The position numbers were made by a program, and so were the translations under genes. Below the pieces are notes generated by a model. That model saw only the letters and a list, made by a program, of their open reading frames with translations. It was not told the origin of the DNA and did not search any database. A DNA stretch of 42,536 bases from Comamonadaceae bacterium PBBC2 (lineage in GTDB: Bacteria; Pseudomonadota; Gammaproteobacteria; Burkholderiales; Burkholderiaceae_C): contig NKIO01000028.1 of NCBI GenBank assembly GCA_002255935.1, forward strand, positions 1 through 42,536, read 5' to 3'. Shown here piece by piece: positions 1-9,195 of this stretch. Position 1 is the stretch's first letter, and each line of letters opens with the position of its first letter.

Positions 1-231
1 AACTACGGCGCCGGCAGGACATGGCTTGTGAAGAAAGCCGACGGATCGGTGGACATCGTCAACATGGGCGCCGCCGGCACCCCGCTGACAACGGGTGACA
101 CCGCTTTGCTGACCGTGGACGTGTGGGAACACGCTTACTACATCGACTACCGCAACATGCGTCCCAAGTTCGTGGAGACTTTCCTGAATAACTTGGTGAA
201 CTGGTCGTTTGCCGAGAAGAACTTCGGCTGA
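1..231 (+). CDS. sodB: Fe superoxide dismutase, C-terminal fragment
   Basis: This is the last 76 codons of a cytoplasmic Fe(Mn)-superoxide dismutase, which converts superoxide to H2O2 and O2; the start lies outside the window. The [13 protein letters not shown] signature is intact and contains the two C-terminal metal ligands (Asp40 and His44 of the fragment). The C-terminal helix ([13 protein letters not shown]) is typical of the iron type. One oddity is that the family's conserved G-x-G-W-T-W stretch reads GAGRTW here, because codon 16-18 is AGG instead of TGG, which would put Arg at a normally invariant Trp. It sits at the window edge and may be a sequence error. A terminator follows directly. 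Confidence 0.93.
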   Translation, partial: NYGAGRTWLVKKADGSVDIVNMGAAGTPLTTGDTALLTVDVWEHAYYIDYRNMRPKFVETFLNNLVNWSFAEKNFG

Positions 232-250
232 TCGAAGATGCCTTCAAGAC

Positions 251-280
251 AAAAAGCCCGCTGTGCGGGTTTTTTGTTTT
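251..280 (+). terminator. Rho-independent terminator after sodB
   Basis: A short GC stem (CCCGC at 257-261, GCGGG at 265-269, loop TGT) is preceded by A5 and followed by a T6-G-T5 tract. The A and T flanks extend the stem. It lies about 20 nt after the sodB stop and before the convergent SOUL-family gene, so it may also act on the other strand. Confidence 0.85.
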
Positions 281-331
281 TGGGCCTTCTTTAAAGCTGA
301 AAACCTTCTGACGTCGTGGGCGTGGTGGTGT

Positions 332-988
332 TCAGGGTGCGGCCACTTCCACCATGATTTCGTTGCGCCTGAACAGGGGCAATGTCCAAGGGGGGTCGTA
401 TCTTGACAGTTGCGGTGTGCCGATCACTTGGAGGGATTGTTGCTTGGCCCAAGCCAATGTCTCCTGGGTTTTCTCCTGCACCCGTGCCAGGGTGTTGAAG
501 CCCGAGTAACGGTGCACCACCATGTATTGGCGCGGCAGTTCGTGCAAGGTCACCGCACTGTTGTTGGGCTTGGGGATGTTGGCCATTGTGTATTGGCGGG
601 GCATCACGAAATGGATGCGCCATGTATGGGCACCTGCGAGGCTGGCGTCGCCAGACTGCGGCTCGATGGTGACTGGGGCCGTCATGGCGATTTTGGCGGA
701 CTGCGGCGCCATGGTCACGGGCGCGGTCATGGAAATTTTGGCCGCTTGCCCAGTATCGGCTGACAGGTTGTTGCCAAAGATGTAATCGGCAATGAGGCGA
801 AAACCTTTGCTGCTCGCTGCGTCCATGTCGCCGTTGACCACGGCTTGGGCGATCAAGGTGGGCGCATAGTGCCGCAGTTCAAACGGCGCTTGCGAGACGA
901 TCGTGTCGTAAGCCGGTTCTTCAATGGCCATGGCCGTTTCCGTTCCTAAAAGTCCGAGCAGCAAAGCGAGGAGGGTGTGTGTGTTCAT
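332..988 (-). CDS. SOUL-family heme-binding protein, exported
   Basis: A 218-residue protein of the SOUL heme-binding family. The start at 988 was chosen because it gives a signal peptide (MNTHTLLALLLGLLGTETAMA), after which the mature protein begins EEPAYDTIVSQAPFELRHYAP, the usual SOUL opening; a longer reading from 1036 would bury the signal. Family motifs are the YxxxxxxxxFELRxY start, the MTAPV box and the RHYSGFNT-type C-terminal half. The MTAPV box is duplicated exactly in tandem with a 15-residue period (AKISMTAPVTMAPQS then AKIAMTAPVTIEPQS). Bacterial members are thought to bind heme or tetrapyrroles in the periplasm, but a precise role is not established. It is convergent with sodB. 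Confidence 0.85.
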   Translation of the reverse strand: MNTHTLLALLLGLLGTETAMAIEEPAYDTIVSQAPFELRHYAPTLIAQAVVNGDMDAASSKGFRLIADYIFGNNLSADTGQAAKISMTAPVTMAPQSAKIAMTAPVTIEPQSGDASLAGAHTWRIHFVMPRQYTMANIPKPNNSAVTLHELPRQYMVVHRYSGFNTLARVQEKTQETLAWAKQQSLQVIGTPQLSRYDPPWTLPLFRRNEIMVEVAAP

Positions 989-1045
989 GCGCAAGACGGC
1001 CATGACGGGAGCCGTTGAGGAAAGATGGGGTGGCAAAACAGCGTT

Positions 1046-2374
1046 TCAAAGCCAGAGCTCACGGTAAGCGCCGTCAGCGTCGTAGTCCAGTACCTGCTTA
1101 TCGGGATTGAAGCGCCTGGAACCTCTGGGGTCGGTGCCGCGTCCGCTGAGGTACAGCCAGTTGCCTTGGTTGTTGTACACGTCAAAGTCAATCAGCTGCG
1201 ATTCAAACCAAGCGGCACCCGCACGCCAGTCGCAGCGCAGGTCATGAATCAAATAACTGGCCAAGTTTTGCCGCAGGCGGTTGGACGTGTAGCCTGTGGC
1301 GTTGAGCTCGCGCATGCCCGCGTCCATCAGTGCATGGCCCGTTTGGCCAGTGCGCCAGCGCTCAAAGCCGCGGGCATTGTGCTCGCGTTGATGGAGTGGC
1401 GCGTCCGACAAGCCGCGCCGCCAGTACAGGCGCTCACCGTGCTTGAGGTGCAGCCATCTGAAGTGGTCCCGCCAGATCAATTCAAATCCGATCCAGTAGG
1501 TGCTTTCAGTGGCACCGTGTTGCCTCTCAAAGTCTTCAATGGCGGCCCAGGCCTGACGCGCAGACAAGGCCCCGGTGGCCAACCAAGGTGACCACTTGGT
1601 GGAGTAGTCGGACCCGTAAAGTCCATTGCGGGTGGCCTTGTAGCTGTGTGGCAAACCACGGCTGCAGTACTGCACGAGGTGGGCCAGTGCCGCACGCTCA
1701 CCACCATGAAACTCAGCTTGTGACCAAGGGAAGGCCGAACGTGGGTCACTCAGTGGGGCGCAGTTGCTCGGGACGACAGAGCGCGCTGCCAGTGCATCTA
1801 TTGATGCTTGCTCGGGCAGAGCGGGCATGGCTTGGACCCTTGGCATGGGTTTGGCCGGCGTGAACGGGTGGCGCTCGACTTCGCGCCGAAATGAAGAAAA
1901 CGTATCGGGCACTTCGTGCGGCGAAAAGGGCAATTGACCGGGCGCCATCAAGGTGGATTGCCAAACCGCTTGCACACCGAGTCCGCACTTTTTCAAGCCT
2001 TGGATGTGCGCCTGCTCATAGGGCGCCGCAATGTCTTCGCACACCAGTGTGCTGGCGTTCAGTTGCATCATCAGCGCACGCAACACCTCAATGGGATCGC
2101 CACTCAGTTGCAGCAATTGGCTGCCGAGCGCGAGCAACTGCTGCGCCACATCTTGCACCGCCATCGCGGTCCAGGCCAAGCGGTGGTCGCTTGTGCGCAC
2201 AAAGCCCCAAGGGCTGGTCAGTTGCAGCGCGTTGTCGTGCACATACACCGGCAGCAGCCAAGTGCGGCGCTGCTCAGCCAGCGCAATGGCTTGTTGAAGG
2301 GCGGGGTTGTCGTGCAGTCGCAGGTCGTTTCTGAACCAAAAAACAACGCCCGAACTGGCTTGAGGAGGTTTCAT
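1046..2374 (-). CDS. Cryptochrome/photolyase, DASH type
   Basis: A 442-residue flavoprotein of the photolyase/cryptochrome superfamily. The N-terminal alpha/beta antenna domain opens with VVFWFRNDLRLHDNPAL. The C-terminal FAD domain shows YKATRNGLYGSDYSTKWSPWLATGALSARQAW and WIGFELIWRDHFRW. The end, GNWLYLSGRGTDPRGSRRFNPDKQVLDYDADGAYRELWL, matches the DASH subgroup, which repairs cyclobutane dimers mainly in single-stranded or looped DNA. The ATG at 2374 places the antenna domain near the N terminus as usual; an in-frame ATG at 2419 would add 15 residues. The C terminus stops right after YRELWL, slightly shorter than many homologues. It is divergent from the MpaB-family gene. Confidence 0.88.
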   Translation of the reverse strand: MKPPQASSGVVFWFRNDLRLHDNPALQQAIALAEQRRTWLLPVYVHDNALQLTSPWGFVRTSDHRLAWTAMAVQDVAQQLLALGSQLLQLSGDPIEVLRALMMQLNASTLVCEDIAAPYEQAHIQGLKKCGLGVQAVWQSTLMAPGQLPFSPHEVPDTFSSFRREVERHPFTPAKPMPRVQAMPALPEQASIDALAARSVVPSNCAPLSDPRSAFPWSQAEFHGGERAALAHLVQYCSRGLPHSYKATRNGLYGSDYSTKWSPWLATGALSARQAWAAIEDFERQHGATESTYWIGFELIWRDHFRWLHLKHGERLYWRRGLSDAPLHQREHNARGFERWRTGQTGHALMDAGMRELNATGYTSNRLRQNLASYLIHDLRCDWRAGAAWFESQLIDFDVYNNQGNWLYLSGRGTDPRGSRRFNPDKQVLDYDADGAYRELWL

Positions 2375-2551
2375 ATTGGACTTGTTTCGCAAATTCTTGT
2401 CGCAGGGGTGTGCGCACATGTTCCCTCAAACCCATGTCCTCCTGCTCAAACTGGGCATTTGAGTAGAGTTTGCGTAGATTGAGGGTTGAAAATTTGCCCT
2501 CAAGGGCTGGAGGCCCTGCCGCAAGGGGTTTGTCGGCAAAAATCACCGTCA

Positions 2552-3454
2552 ATGACTTTCGCGCATGCACTCAAAACCTTGGCGTTCAACGCGATCGGCG
2601 AGCGTGTGCGTGCCATCACGGGCTCCAAAGCGGCGCTGGACGACTTTGCCAGCCCTGCAGGCGATGTGGGCCTGTTTGGCCCGCAGTCCATGGCTTGGCG
2701 GGTGCATGCCCACTTCACCGCCATGATGGTGGGCGGCTTGTCCTCGCTCATGGTGCAGTCCTTGCATCCGCGTGCGCTGGCGGCGGTGTGGGACCACTCT
2801 GACTTTCGCCAAAACCTCCAAGCGCGGCTGGGACGGACAGCTTATTTTGTCGCGGCCACCACCTATGGTGGTCAAGCAATGGCACTGAAGGCCATTGGCC
2901 GGGTCAATGCCATCCACGCCAACATTCGTGGCACCGACTTGCAGGGCCAGCCTTACGTGGCCAATGAGCCCGAGCTGATTCGGTGGGTGCATTTGGTGGA
3001 GGTGGCTTCGTTTTTGGGGGCCTACCAACACTTGGCCAGGCAGCCGCTGTCGCCGCGAGAGTGTGACCAATACATTTCAGAAATGACCCAAGTGGGGCAT
3101 TTGTTGGGTGCAGTGGATTTGCCTGTGACTTATGCCAGCACACAATCCGAGTTGAGGGGTTTTGCTGAGGTGCTTCGTTTTGATGCGCGTGCCCGAGAAA
3201 TTTTGCAGGTCATTCAGAGCTACCCCACCGCTTTGCACGACAAACCCTGGATGGCGCTGGTCTTGCAATGCGCTTTTGATCTCATGCCGACTTGGGTGTT
3301 GGCGTTGATGGGCAAATCACCCGCTTGTGCGGTGCAAAAGCATGCCACCCGACTGGTGGTGCAACTCTCGGCCGAGCCCGTGCAGTGGATGCTGAGCGAG
3401 CAAGGTGTATCTGCCATTGCCCGCAAACGTGTGCAGGCACAAACGGGCAGTTGA
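2552..3454 (+). CDS. Oxygenase MpaB family protein (DUF2236)
   Basis: A 300-residue protein of the DUF2236/MpaB family, whose studied members (latex-clearing protein, fungal MpaB, mycobacterial homologues) are b-type heme proteins or oxygenases. Visible family features are the VHxHF-type histidine stretch near residues 50-54, the SLMVQSLHPRALAAVWDHS block with its conserved HP, GRTAYFVAATTYG, and WVHLVEVASFLGAYQ in the middle. The chosen ATG (2552) gives the usual N terminus (MTFAHALKTLAFNAIG); an upstream in-frame TTG at 2486 would add 22 residues. Neither start has a strong Shine-Dalgarno sequence. The substrate is unknown. Confidence 0.8.
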   Translation: MTFAHALKTLAFNAIGERVRAITGSKAALDDFASPAGDVGLFGPQSMAWRVHAHFTAMMVGGLSSLMVQSLHPRALAAVWDHSDFRQNLQARLGRTAYFVAATTYGGQAMALKAIGRVNAIHANIRGTDLQGQPYVANEPELIRWVHLVEVASFLGAYQHLARQPLSPRECDQYISEMTQVGHLLGAVDLPVTYASTQSELRGFAEVLRFDARAREILQVIQSYPTALHDKPWMALVLQCAFDLMPTWVLALMGKSPACAVQKHATRLVVQLSAEPVQWMLSEQGVSAIARKRVQAQTGS

Positions 3455-3530
3455 AAAGTTTGGCAAGTCGCGCCGCAATGGATCACCCCTGCCCAGAAGA
3501 TGGGTCAGGGGTGAGATCTTCCGCGCAGCG

Positions 3531-4292
3531 TCAGCGAATCATCATCCCGCCATCGGCCACGATGGTTTGTCCTGTGACGTACTGCCCAGCGGTGCTGGCC
3601 AAGAACACCGCCACGCCGCCAATGTCGTCGGGCTCGCCCATGCGGCGCAGGGGGGTCTCGTTGTTGTACTTGGTGCTCAGCACCGGGTCTTCGTGCAAGG
3701 CTTTGGCAAAGTCGGTCTTGATCAAGCCCGGTGCCACGCAGTTCACGCGGATGTTGTCGGGTCCCCATTCGACGGCCAGGTTGCGCGCCAGTTGCATGTC
3801 GGCGGCTTTGGAGATGTTGTAGGCGCCAATCACGGCCGAGCCATGCAATCCGCCAATCGAGGAGATGATCACGATGGCGCCATCTTTCTTGGCCTTCATG
3901 TCGGGATAGACCATGTTGCACAGCCAGGTGTTGGACAGCACGTTGTTGCGCATGACTTTGTCGAACACCTCATCGCTCATGCCCGTGGCGGGGCCGTAAT
4001 AAGGGTTGGTGGCCGCATTGCACACCAAAATGTCGATCGGCCCCCAAGCTTGACGGGTCTGCTCGATCAGGTTTTGCAGCTGCTCTTTGCTGGAGATGCT
4101 GGCGGCAATCGCCATGGCTTCGCCACCTTCGGCCTGGATCTCTTTGACCACGGCCTCACAGGCGTCTTGTTTGCGGCTTGAAACGACCACTTTGGCGCCT
4201 TGCTTGGCCAGTTGGTGCGCAATCGAACGGCCAATGCCTCGGCTGGAGCCGGTGACGATGGCGACTTTGCCTTTGAGATTGAACAGTGACAT
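3531..4292 (-). CDS. SDR-family oxidoreductase
   Basis: A 253-residue classical short-chain dehydrogenase/reductase. It has the NAD(P)-binding TGSSRGIG (residues 14-21), the structural VCNAATN around 90-96, the catalytic Ser144/145-Tyr158-Lys162 set (YNISK), and the C-terminal APGLIKTDFAK and TGQTIVADGG segments typical of FabG-like enzymes that oxidise or reduce secondary alcohols. The ATG at 4292 is fixed by a good GGAGA Shine-Dalgarno 8 nt upstream. It is divergent from the LhgO-like gene with about 140 bp between them, so a shared control region is possible. The substrate cannot be told from sequence. Confidence 0.88.
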   Translation of the reverse strand: MSLFNLKGKVAIVTGSSRGIGRSIAHQLAKQGAKVVVSSRKQDACEAVVKEIQAEGGEAMAIAASISSKEQLQNLIEQTRQAWGPIDILVCNAATNPYYGPATGMSDEVFDKVMRNNVLSNTWLCNMVYPDMKAKKDGAIVIISSIGGLHGSAVIGAYNISKAADMQLARNLAVEWGPDNIRVNCVAPGLIKTDFAKALHEDPVLSTKYNNETPLRRMGEPDDIGGVAVFLASTAGQYVTGQTIVADGGMMIR

Positions 4293-4432
4293 GAAAAGGT
4301 CTCCTTGTTGAATGCTTAGCAGTCTGCCCGTGCGCGCTGCAAGTGTCTGTCCTGCGGGTGTCAGTCGCTTGGCATGGGCTTGCAGAGTCATCGGCCACAA
4401 TCGGATGGAAACCCTGAACGTGTGAGGTGGCT

Positions 4433-5551
4433 GTGGAACAAATCGATGCGGTTGTGATCGGGGCCGGCGTGGTCGGCTTGGCTGTGGGTCGGGCGCTGGC
4501 GCTGGCGGGCCATGAGGTGATGGTGCTGGAATCCGAAAACGCGATCGGCACGGGCACCAGTTCGCGCAACAGCGAGGTCATCCACGCGGGCATTTATTAC
4601 CCCGCTGGCTCGCTCAAGGCCAGGCTGTGCGTCGAGGGCAAAGCCATGCTTTACGCCTACTGCGCCGAGCGCGGCGTCGCCCACCAGCGGCTGGGCAAAC
4701 TCATCGTGGCAACCAGCCCTGAGCAGGTTCAGGCGCTGGACAGCATCGTGGCCAAAGCGGTGGCCAACGGTGTGCACGATTTGCAAAAACTCACGGCCAC
4801 TCAAGCCCAGGCGCTGGAGCCCGCGCTGGCTTGCCATGCGGCGCTGCTCTCGCCCAGCACAGGCGTGGTCGACAGCCACGGCCTGATGCTCAGCCTGCAA
4901 GGTGACATGGAAAACGCGGGCGGTTTGCTGGCGCTGGTCTCGCCGGTGCAGCACATCGGACTTAAGCACGGCACCGCCACACACCCGATCCGCGTGACCA
5001 CACAAGACGGCACCGAGCTGGCCTGCAAGCTGTTGGTCAATGCGGCTGGTTTGAACGCAGTGGCTTTGGCGCGTGGCATGGAAGGGTTGGACCCATCCCT
5101 GCTGCCGCAGGCGCATTACGCCAAGGGCAACTACTTCACGTTGGCGGGGAAGGCGCCGTTCTCGCGGCTGATTTACCCCGTGCCCGAGAAAGCCGGTTTG
5201 GGGGTGCACCTCACGCTGGACTTGGGGGGGCAGGCCAAATTTGGGCCGGACGTGCAATGGGTCGATGACCCCTCAGACCTGCAAGTGGACCCGCGCCGGG
5301 GGGATGCTTTTTACGCCGAGGTCCGCAAGTACTGGCCTGATTTGGTCGATGGCGCTTTGCAGGCCGGTTACGCGGGCATGCGTCCCAAAATCAACGCCCC
5401 GCACGAAGCGGCCGCCGATTTCATGATGCAAGGGTCTGCCGAGCATGGCGTGCCGGGCTTGGTCAATTTGCTCGGCATCGAATCGCCAGGGCTGACCAGT
5501 TCTCTGGCGATCGCAGCGCTTGTGACGGAAATTCTCGCTGTTGCGTCATGA
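4433..5551 (+). CDS. FAD-dependent oxidoreductase, L-2-hydroxyglutarate oxidase-like
   Basis: A 372-residue DAO-superfamily flavoenzyme. The FAD Rossmann motif GAGVVG is at residues 10-15, followed by the acidic VLESE strand end. The blocks [28 protein letters not shown] and PKGNYF-like [44 protein letters not shown] are characteristic of the LhgO/YgaF group, which oxidises L-2-hydroxyglutarate and passes electrons to the quinone pool. The GTG at 4433 is preferred because GAGG lies 5 nt upstream; GTG at 4427 is the alternative. The C-terminal [17 protein letters not shown]-contact segment is intact. A related 2-hydroxyacid substrate is possible. Confidence 0.83.
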   Translation: MEQIDAVVIGAGVVGLAVGRALALAGHEVMVLESENAIGTGTSSRNSEVIHAGIYYPAGSLKARLCVEGKAMLYAYCAERGVAHQRLGKLIVATSPEQVQALDSIVAKAVANGVHDLQKLTATQAQALEPALACHAALLSPSTGVVDSHGLMLSLQGDMENAGGLLALVSPVQHIGLKHGTATHPIRVTTQDGTELACKLLVNAAGLNAVALARGMEGLDPSLLPQAHYAKGNYFTLAGKAPFSRLIYPVPEKAGLGVHLTLDLGGQAKFGPDVQWVDDPSDLQVDPRRGDAFYAEVRKYWPDLVDGALQAGYAGMRPKINAPHEAAADFMMQGSAEHGVPGLVNLLGIESPGLTSSLAIAALVTEILAVAS

Positions 5552-5576
5552 GGGCCGCTTGAGCCCTTGAGGGATT

Positions 5577-6620
5577 TCAGCGCTTCATCTGCTGCAAGGC
5601 ACTGGCCACCTCGGTGACCAGCGCAGGGCCCTTGTAGATCAGGCCGGTGTAGATCTGCACCACATCGGCACCGGCTTCGATTTTTGAAATCGCGTCGTGG
5701 CCACTGAGGATGCCGCCCACACCGATGATGGGGAAGTCCTTGCCCAGGGCCGTGCGCAAGTGCCGGATCACACGGTTGCTGCCGGCCAGAACGGGGGCGC
5801 CCGACAAACCGCCTGTTTCTTCCGCATGCGGCAGGCCGCTGACCGCGTCGCGGGCCAATGTGGTGTTGGTGGCAATCACGCCGTCCATGCCGTGTTTTTG
5901 CAAGGTCGCGGCGATCACGCTCACTTGCATCTCGTCCAGATCGGGTGCGATTTTGAGGAACATGGGCACGCGGCGACCATGCTCTACGGCCAATTCTTCG
6001 CGCCGTGCGACCAAGGTGCCCAACAGGCCGTCCAGCGCTTCGTCGCTTTGCAGGGCGCGCAGGTTTTTGGTGTTGGGGCTGGAGATGTTCACCGTCACAT
6101 AGTCGGCATGCGGGTACACGCCGGCCAGGGCGAGCAGATAGTCGTCGGTGGCGTTCTCAATGGGTGTGGCGGCATTTTTGCCGATGTTCAGACCCAAGAG
6201 GCGTCCTTGCTGGCGAAATTTGGAGCGCTTGACGTTGGCGATGAAGGCATCCAGCCCATCGTTGTTGAAGCCCAAGCGGTTGATCAGCGCGTTGGCTTCG
6301 GGAATTCGGAACATGCGGGGTTTGGGGTTGCCCGGCTGTGCCTTGGGCGTCACGGTGCCCACTTCGACAAAGCCAAAGCCCATGGCGCCCAGCCCGTCGA
6401 TGCAGCGGGCGTTTTTATCGAGACCTGCAGCCAGGCCGACGCGGTTGGGGAACTCCAAACCTGCCAGTGTGATGGGGTGGTTCACGAAGGGCTGGCGGTA
6501 AACGCGGTCCAGCGGTGTGTTCTGAGTGCGGGACAGGCCCTCGATCGTCATTTCATGGGCCTCTTCGGGGTCCATCTTGAACAAAAAGGAGCGGGCGAGG
6601 GCGTAAGGGATCAGGGACAT
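5577..6620 (-). CDS. pyrD: Dihydroorotate dehydrogenase (quinone), class 2
   Basis: A 347-residue membrane-associated FMN enzyme that oxidises dihydroorotate to orotate with quinone as acceptor, the fourth step of pyrimidine synthesis. The N-terminal amphipathic helix region ([26 protein letters not shown]) that marks class 2 is present. Other family blocks are [33 protein letters not shown], the active-site loop [12 protein letters not shown] with the catalytic Ser, and the FMN-phosphate segment [11 protein letters not shown]. It is divergent from rpiA with 92 bp between the starts. Length and motifs are complete. Confidence 0.95.
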   Translation of the reverse strand: MSLIPYALARSFLFKMDPEEAHEMTIEGLSRTQNTPLDRVYRQPFVNHPITLAGLEFPNRVGLAAGLDKNARCIDGLGAMGFGFVEVGTVTPKAQPGNPKPRMFRIPEANALINRLGFNNDGLDAFIANVKRSKFRQQGRLLGLNIGKNAATPIENATDDYLLALAGVYPHADYVTVNISSPNTKNLRALQSDEALDGLLGTLVARREELAVEHGRRVPMFLKIAPDLDEMQVSVIAATLQKHGMDGVIATNTTLARDAVSGLPHAEETGGLSGAPVLAGSNRVIRHLRTALGKDFPIIGVGGILSGHDAISKIEAGADVVQIYTGLIYKGPALVTEVASALQQMKR

Positions 6621-6712
6621 TGGATAATTCCGGCCAGCAAAGGCATTGAAGACATTTCACCCGATTGTCTCAAACCCCGGCGACCATCCCTCTTTTCACG
6701 CAAAACCGACCC

Positions 6713-7384
6713 ATGACACAAGACGAACTCAAAGCCCTGGTGGGCCAAGCGGCCCTGAAATACGTTGTTCCCGGCGAGATCGTCGGTGTGGGCACCGGCT
6801 CCACAGTCAACAAATTCATCGACGCGTTGGCCACCATGAAGGACCAGATCAAAGGGGCAGTTTCCAGTTCCGAAGCGTCGACCGTGCGCTTGAAGGCCTT
6901 GGGCATTCCGGTGTTCGACAGCAACGAAGTCGAGAGCCTGTCGGTCTACATCGACGGTGCGGACGAAATCGACCACCAGGGCCACATGGTCAAGGGCGGT
7001 GGTGCCGCGCTCACCCGCGAAAAAATCGTCGCTGCCCAGTCCAAGCAGTTTGTGTGCATTGCCGATGAGAGCAAGTTGGTGGATGCCCTGGGTGCCTTCC
7101 CCTTGCCCGTGGAAGTCATCCCCATGGCCACGGCCCGCGTGATGCGCCAATTTGCGGCCATGGGCGGTCAAGCGGTGGTGCGCCAAAAAGACGGCCAGCC
7201 CTTGGTCACCGACAACGGCCAACACATCGTCGACGTCAAAGGCCTGAAGATCACCGACCCCGTGGCCTTTGAGACCGAAGTCAGCCAGTGGCCCGGTGTG
7301 GTGACGGTGGGCGTGTTTGCCTTGCAAAAAGCACAGGTGTGTTTGCTGGGGACTGCAGCAGGTGTGAAAACACTGAGCTATTGA
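6713..7384 (+). CDS. rpiA: Ribose-5-phosphate isomerase A
   Basis: A 223-residue cytoplasmic isomerase that interconverts ribose 5-phosphate and ribulose 5-phosphate in the non-oxidative pentose phosphate pathway. Substrate-binding motifs are [14 protein letters not shown], the catalytic-site DGADEID and [14 protein letters not shown] with the conserved Lys. The ATG at 6713 gives the typical [14 protein letters not shown] start; an upstream TTG at 6665 adds a stretch without homology features. No classical terminator follows; a cluster of REP-like palindromes occupies the downstream gap. Confidence 0.95.
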   Translation: MTQDELKALVGQAALKYVVPGEIVGVGTGSTVNKFIDALATMKDQIKGAVSSSEASTVRLKALGIPVFDSNEVESLSVYIDGADEIDHQGHMVKGGGAALTREKIVAAQSKQFVCIADESKLVDALGAFPLPVEVIPMATARVMRQFAAMGGQAVVRQKDGQPLVTDNGQHIVDVKGLKITDPVAFETEVSQWPGVVTVGVFALQKAQVCLLGTAAGVKTLSY

Positions 7385-7444
7385 GCGTCTACAAGCGCGT
7401 TGGAATCCAGCAAATGACCTGTTTGCTGTATTCGGTGGTGGGCC

Positions 7445-7484
7445 TTGTGGGCGCTGAACGTCGTTCGGCGATGTCTCGTGGACC
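7445..7484 (+). repeat. REP-like palindromic repeat, copy 1
   Basis: A 40-nt element of the form TTGTGGG-N-GCTGAAC-N3-GTTCGGCGATG-N-CTCG-N-GGACC. The GAAC/GTTC arms form a small hairpin, and the GTGGG...GGCGATG layout resembles REP elements of pseudomonads. It shares nearly the whole length with copies at 7560 and (inverted) 26385 and 26517. Confidence 0.75.
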
Positions 7485-7486
7485 AC

Positions 7487-7521
7487 CAGCGCTCCATCGC
7501 CCAACACAGTTGGGCTCCCAC
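7487..7521 (-). repeat. REP-like palindromic repeat, inverted copy 2
   Basis: On the minus strand this reads GTGGGAGCCCAAC-TGT-GTTGGGCGATGGAGCGC, the same layout as copy 1 with a covaried hairpin (CCCAAC/GTTGGG instead of GAAC/GTTC). It lies head to head with copy 1, 3 nt apart, as in BIME-type paired REPs. Confidence 0.7.
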
Positions 7522-7559
7522 GGGGCACTGGATCTTTGTCTATACCGTGAGTTCGGTAT

Positions 7560-7600
7560 TTGTGGGAGCTGAACCGCGTTCGGCGATGGCTCGTGGACCC
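7560..7600 (+). repeat. REP-like palindromic repeat, copy 3
   Basis: The best-preserved copy: TTGTGGGAGCTGAAC-CGC-GTTCGGCGATGGCTCGTGGACC. It is followed at about 7604-7620 by a remnant of the inverted type (GCTCAATCGCCCAAA), so the 7445-7620 block looks like two consecutive plus/minus pairs. Confidence 0.75.
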
Positions 7601-7644
7601 CAAACGCTCAATCGCCCAAAAATGTGCGCCACCTGAATCCCCGC

Positions 7645-9195
7645 TCATCGCATTTGGGCTGATTGCAGTCGCTCCCGCAGCTCGGTCTTGAGCACTTTGC
7701 CGTAATTGTTTTTGGGCAGACTGTTCACCAACACATAGCGTTTGGGGCGCTTGAAGCGGGCGATCTCTTGCAGGCACAGGGCATCCAGCTCAGCGGTGTC
7801 CAGCGTGTGGCCCGATTGGGCCACCACAAAAGCCACCACCACCTCACCCCATTCGGGGTTTGGGGCGCCGACCACCGCCACTTCGGCCACACCGGTGGCG
7901 TGCAGCAGCACTTCTTCGATCTCGCGCGGGTAGATGTTGGAGCCGCCGCTGATGATCATGTCTTTGCTGCGGTCTTTCAAGGTCAAAAAGCCGTCGGCGT
8001 CCAGACAGCCCATGTCGCCGGTGAAGAGCCAACCGTTTTGGATGGCTTGTGCTGTGGCTTCGGGGTTGCGCCAGTAACCGGCCATCACGCTGTCGCCTTG
8101 GATCAACACTTCGCCAATCTCGCCCAAGGGTAAGTCTTGGCCTTGTGCATCGGTCACTCGGATGTTCACCGGCGTTTGCGCCACACCAATGGACGCCAGC
8201 CGCGCCAAGTGGCGTGGGTGCGCCGTGTCTTGAAGGTGGTGCCGTGACAGGGCCGTGCCCACCATGGGGCTTTCGCCTTGGCCGTAAATTTGCACAAAGC
8301 GCGGCCCCATGACGCGCAGCGCCCGTTGGATGTCGGCCGCGTACATGGGCGCGCCGCCGTAGGCCACGGTCTTGAAGGATTGGCCACAAGCCTGCGCTGA
8401 CAGCCCTTGGGCTTGGGCATGGTCGACCAGCCTTTTGACAATGGTGGGCGCGGCGAACATCGACAGCGCACCGACTTGCAGGCCCAAGTCAAACAGCTCT
8501 GCAGGATCGAAGCCGCCCGAAGGCGGCACCATGTGCCGCGCGCCGGCCATCAGGTGCGGAATGGCGTAAATCCCTGCGCCGTGTGACATGGGCGCGGCGT
8601 AGGCGATGGTGTCGTGCGCAGCAATCGTGTCCACATCGCAGAAATAACCCAGTCCCATGGTCATCAGATTGCGGTGCGTGATCATCACGCCTTTGGGGCG
8701 GCCGGTGGTGCCGCTGGTGTAGAACAACCAGGCCAGGTCATCGGCTCCGCGGTCGGTGATGGGGGATTGCGGGGCTGAGCTGCTCACTTGCCACAGGCCA
8801 TCGGCTTCGTCGCTGTCCACGTCGATCACGCGCTCCACGCCGGTGAGGTTTTCACCAGCCTCGCTGGTGATGTCGGCCGTCACAAAAGCCCAGCGGGTCT
8901 GGGCGTTGTCGATGATCCATTGCGCTTCGCGCACATGCAGTTTGGCGTTGATCGGCACCACCGCCAAACCGGCCCACCAAGCGCCGAAGACGATTTCGAG
9001 GTAACGCACATGGTTGCGCATGAACAGGGCCACGCGGTCGCCCGGCTGCAAGCCCGCTGCGCGAAACTGCGCGGCCAGGTGAGCGCAGCGCTCCGCCCAT
9101 TGGCCGTAGGTGGCCACCACTTCGGTGCCATGCAAGATGGCAGGCCGCAGGGCGTCCATGCGGGCTTGGCGTTGCAGCAAATGGGCGAGGTTCAA
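7645..9195 (-). CDS. AMP-dependent acyl-CoA synthetase/ligase
   Basis: A 516-residue ANL-superfamily enzyme that activates a carboxylic acid with ATP to an acyl-adenylate and then to the CoA thioester. Core motifs run in order: A3 YTSGTTGRPKGV, A5 YGQGESP (usually YGxTE), A7 GWLFTGDMG, A8 hinge DRSKDMIISGGSNIYPREIEEVL, and A10 LPKNNYGKVLK with the catalytic Lys. The overall pattern fits medium/long-chain fatty-acid or aromatic-acid CoA ligases, and no motif fixes the acid. The start at 9195 (MNLAHLLQRQARMDALRPAIL) matches the usual family N terminus. It is transcribed towards the REP cluster. The 138-bp gap to ribD shows no clear feature. Confidence 0.85.
   Translation of the reverse strand: MNLAHLLQRQARMDALRPAILHGTEVVATYGQWAERCAHLAAQFRAAGLQPGDRVALFMRNHVRYLEIVFGAWWAGLAVVPINAKLHVREAQWIIDNAQTRWAFVTADITSEAGENLTGVERVIDVDSDEADGLWQVSSSAPQSPITDRGADDLAWLFYTSGTTGRPKGVMITHRNLMTMGLGYFCDVDTIAAHDTIAYAAPMSHGAGIYAIPHLMAGARHMVPPSGGFDPAELFDLGLQVGALSMFAAPTIVKRLVDHAQAQGLSAQACGQSFKTVAYGGAPMYAADIQRALRVMGPRFVQIYGQGESPMVGTALSRHHLQDTAHPRHLARLASIGVAQTPVNIRVTDAQGQDLPLGEIGEVLIQGDSVMAGYWRNPEATAQAIQNGWLFTGDMGCLDADGFLTLKDRSKDMIISGGSNIYPREIEEVLLHATGVAEVAVVGAPNPEWGEVVVAFVVAQSGHTLDTAELDALCLQEIARFKRPKRYVLVNSLPKNNYGKVLKTELRERLQSAQMR

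Noticed and set aside
2274..2435. Small frame (53 codons) with AGGAGG before an ATG at 2435, overlapping the photolyase start
   Set aside because: The Shine-Dalgarno lies only 2 nt from the ATG and the product has no family features; no sign of a frameshifted photolyase start.
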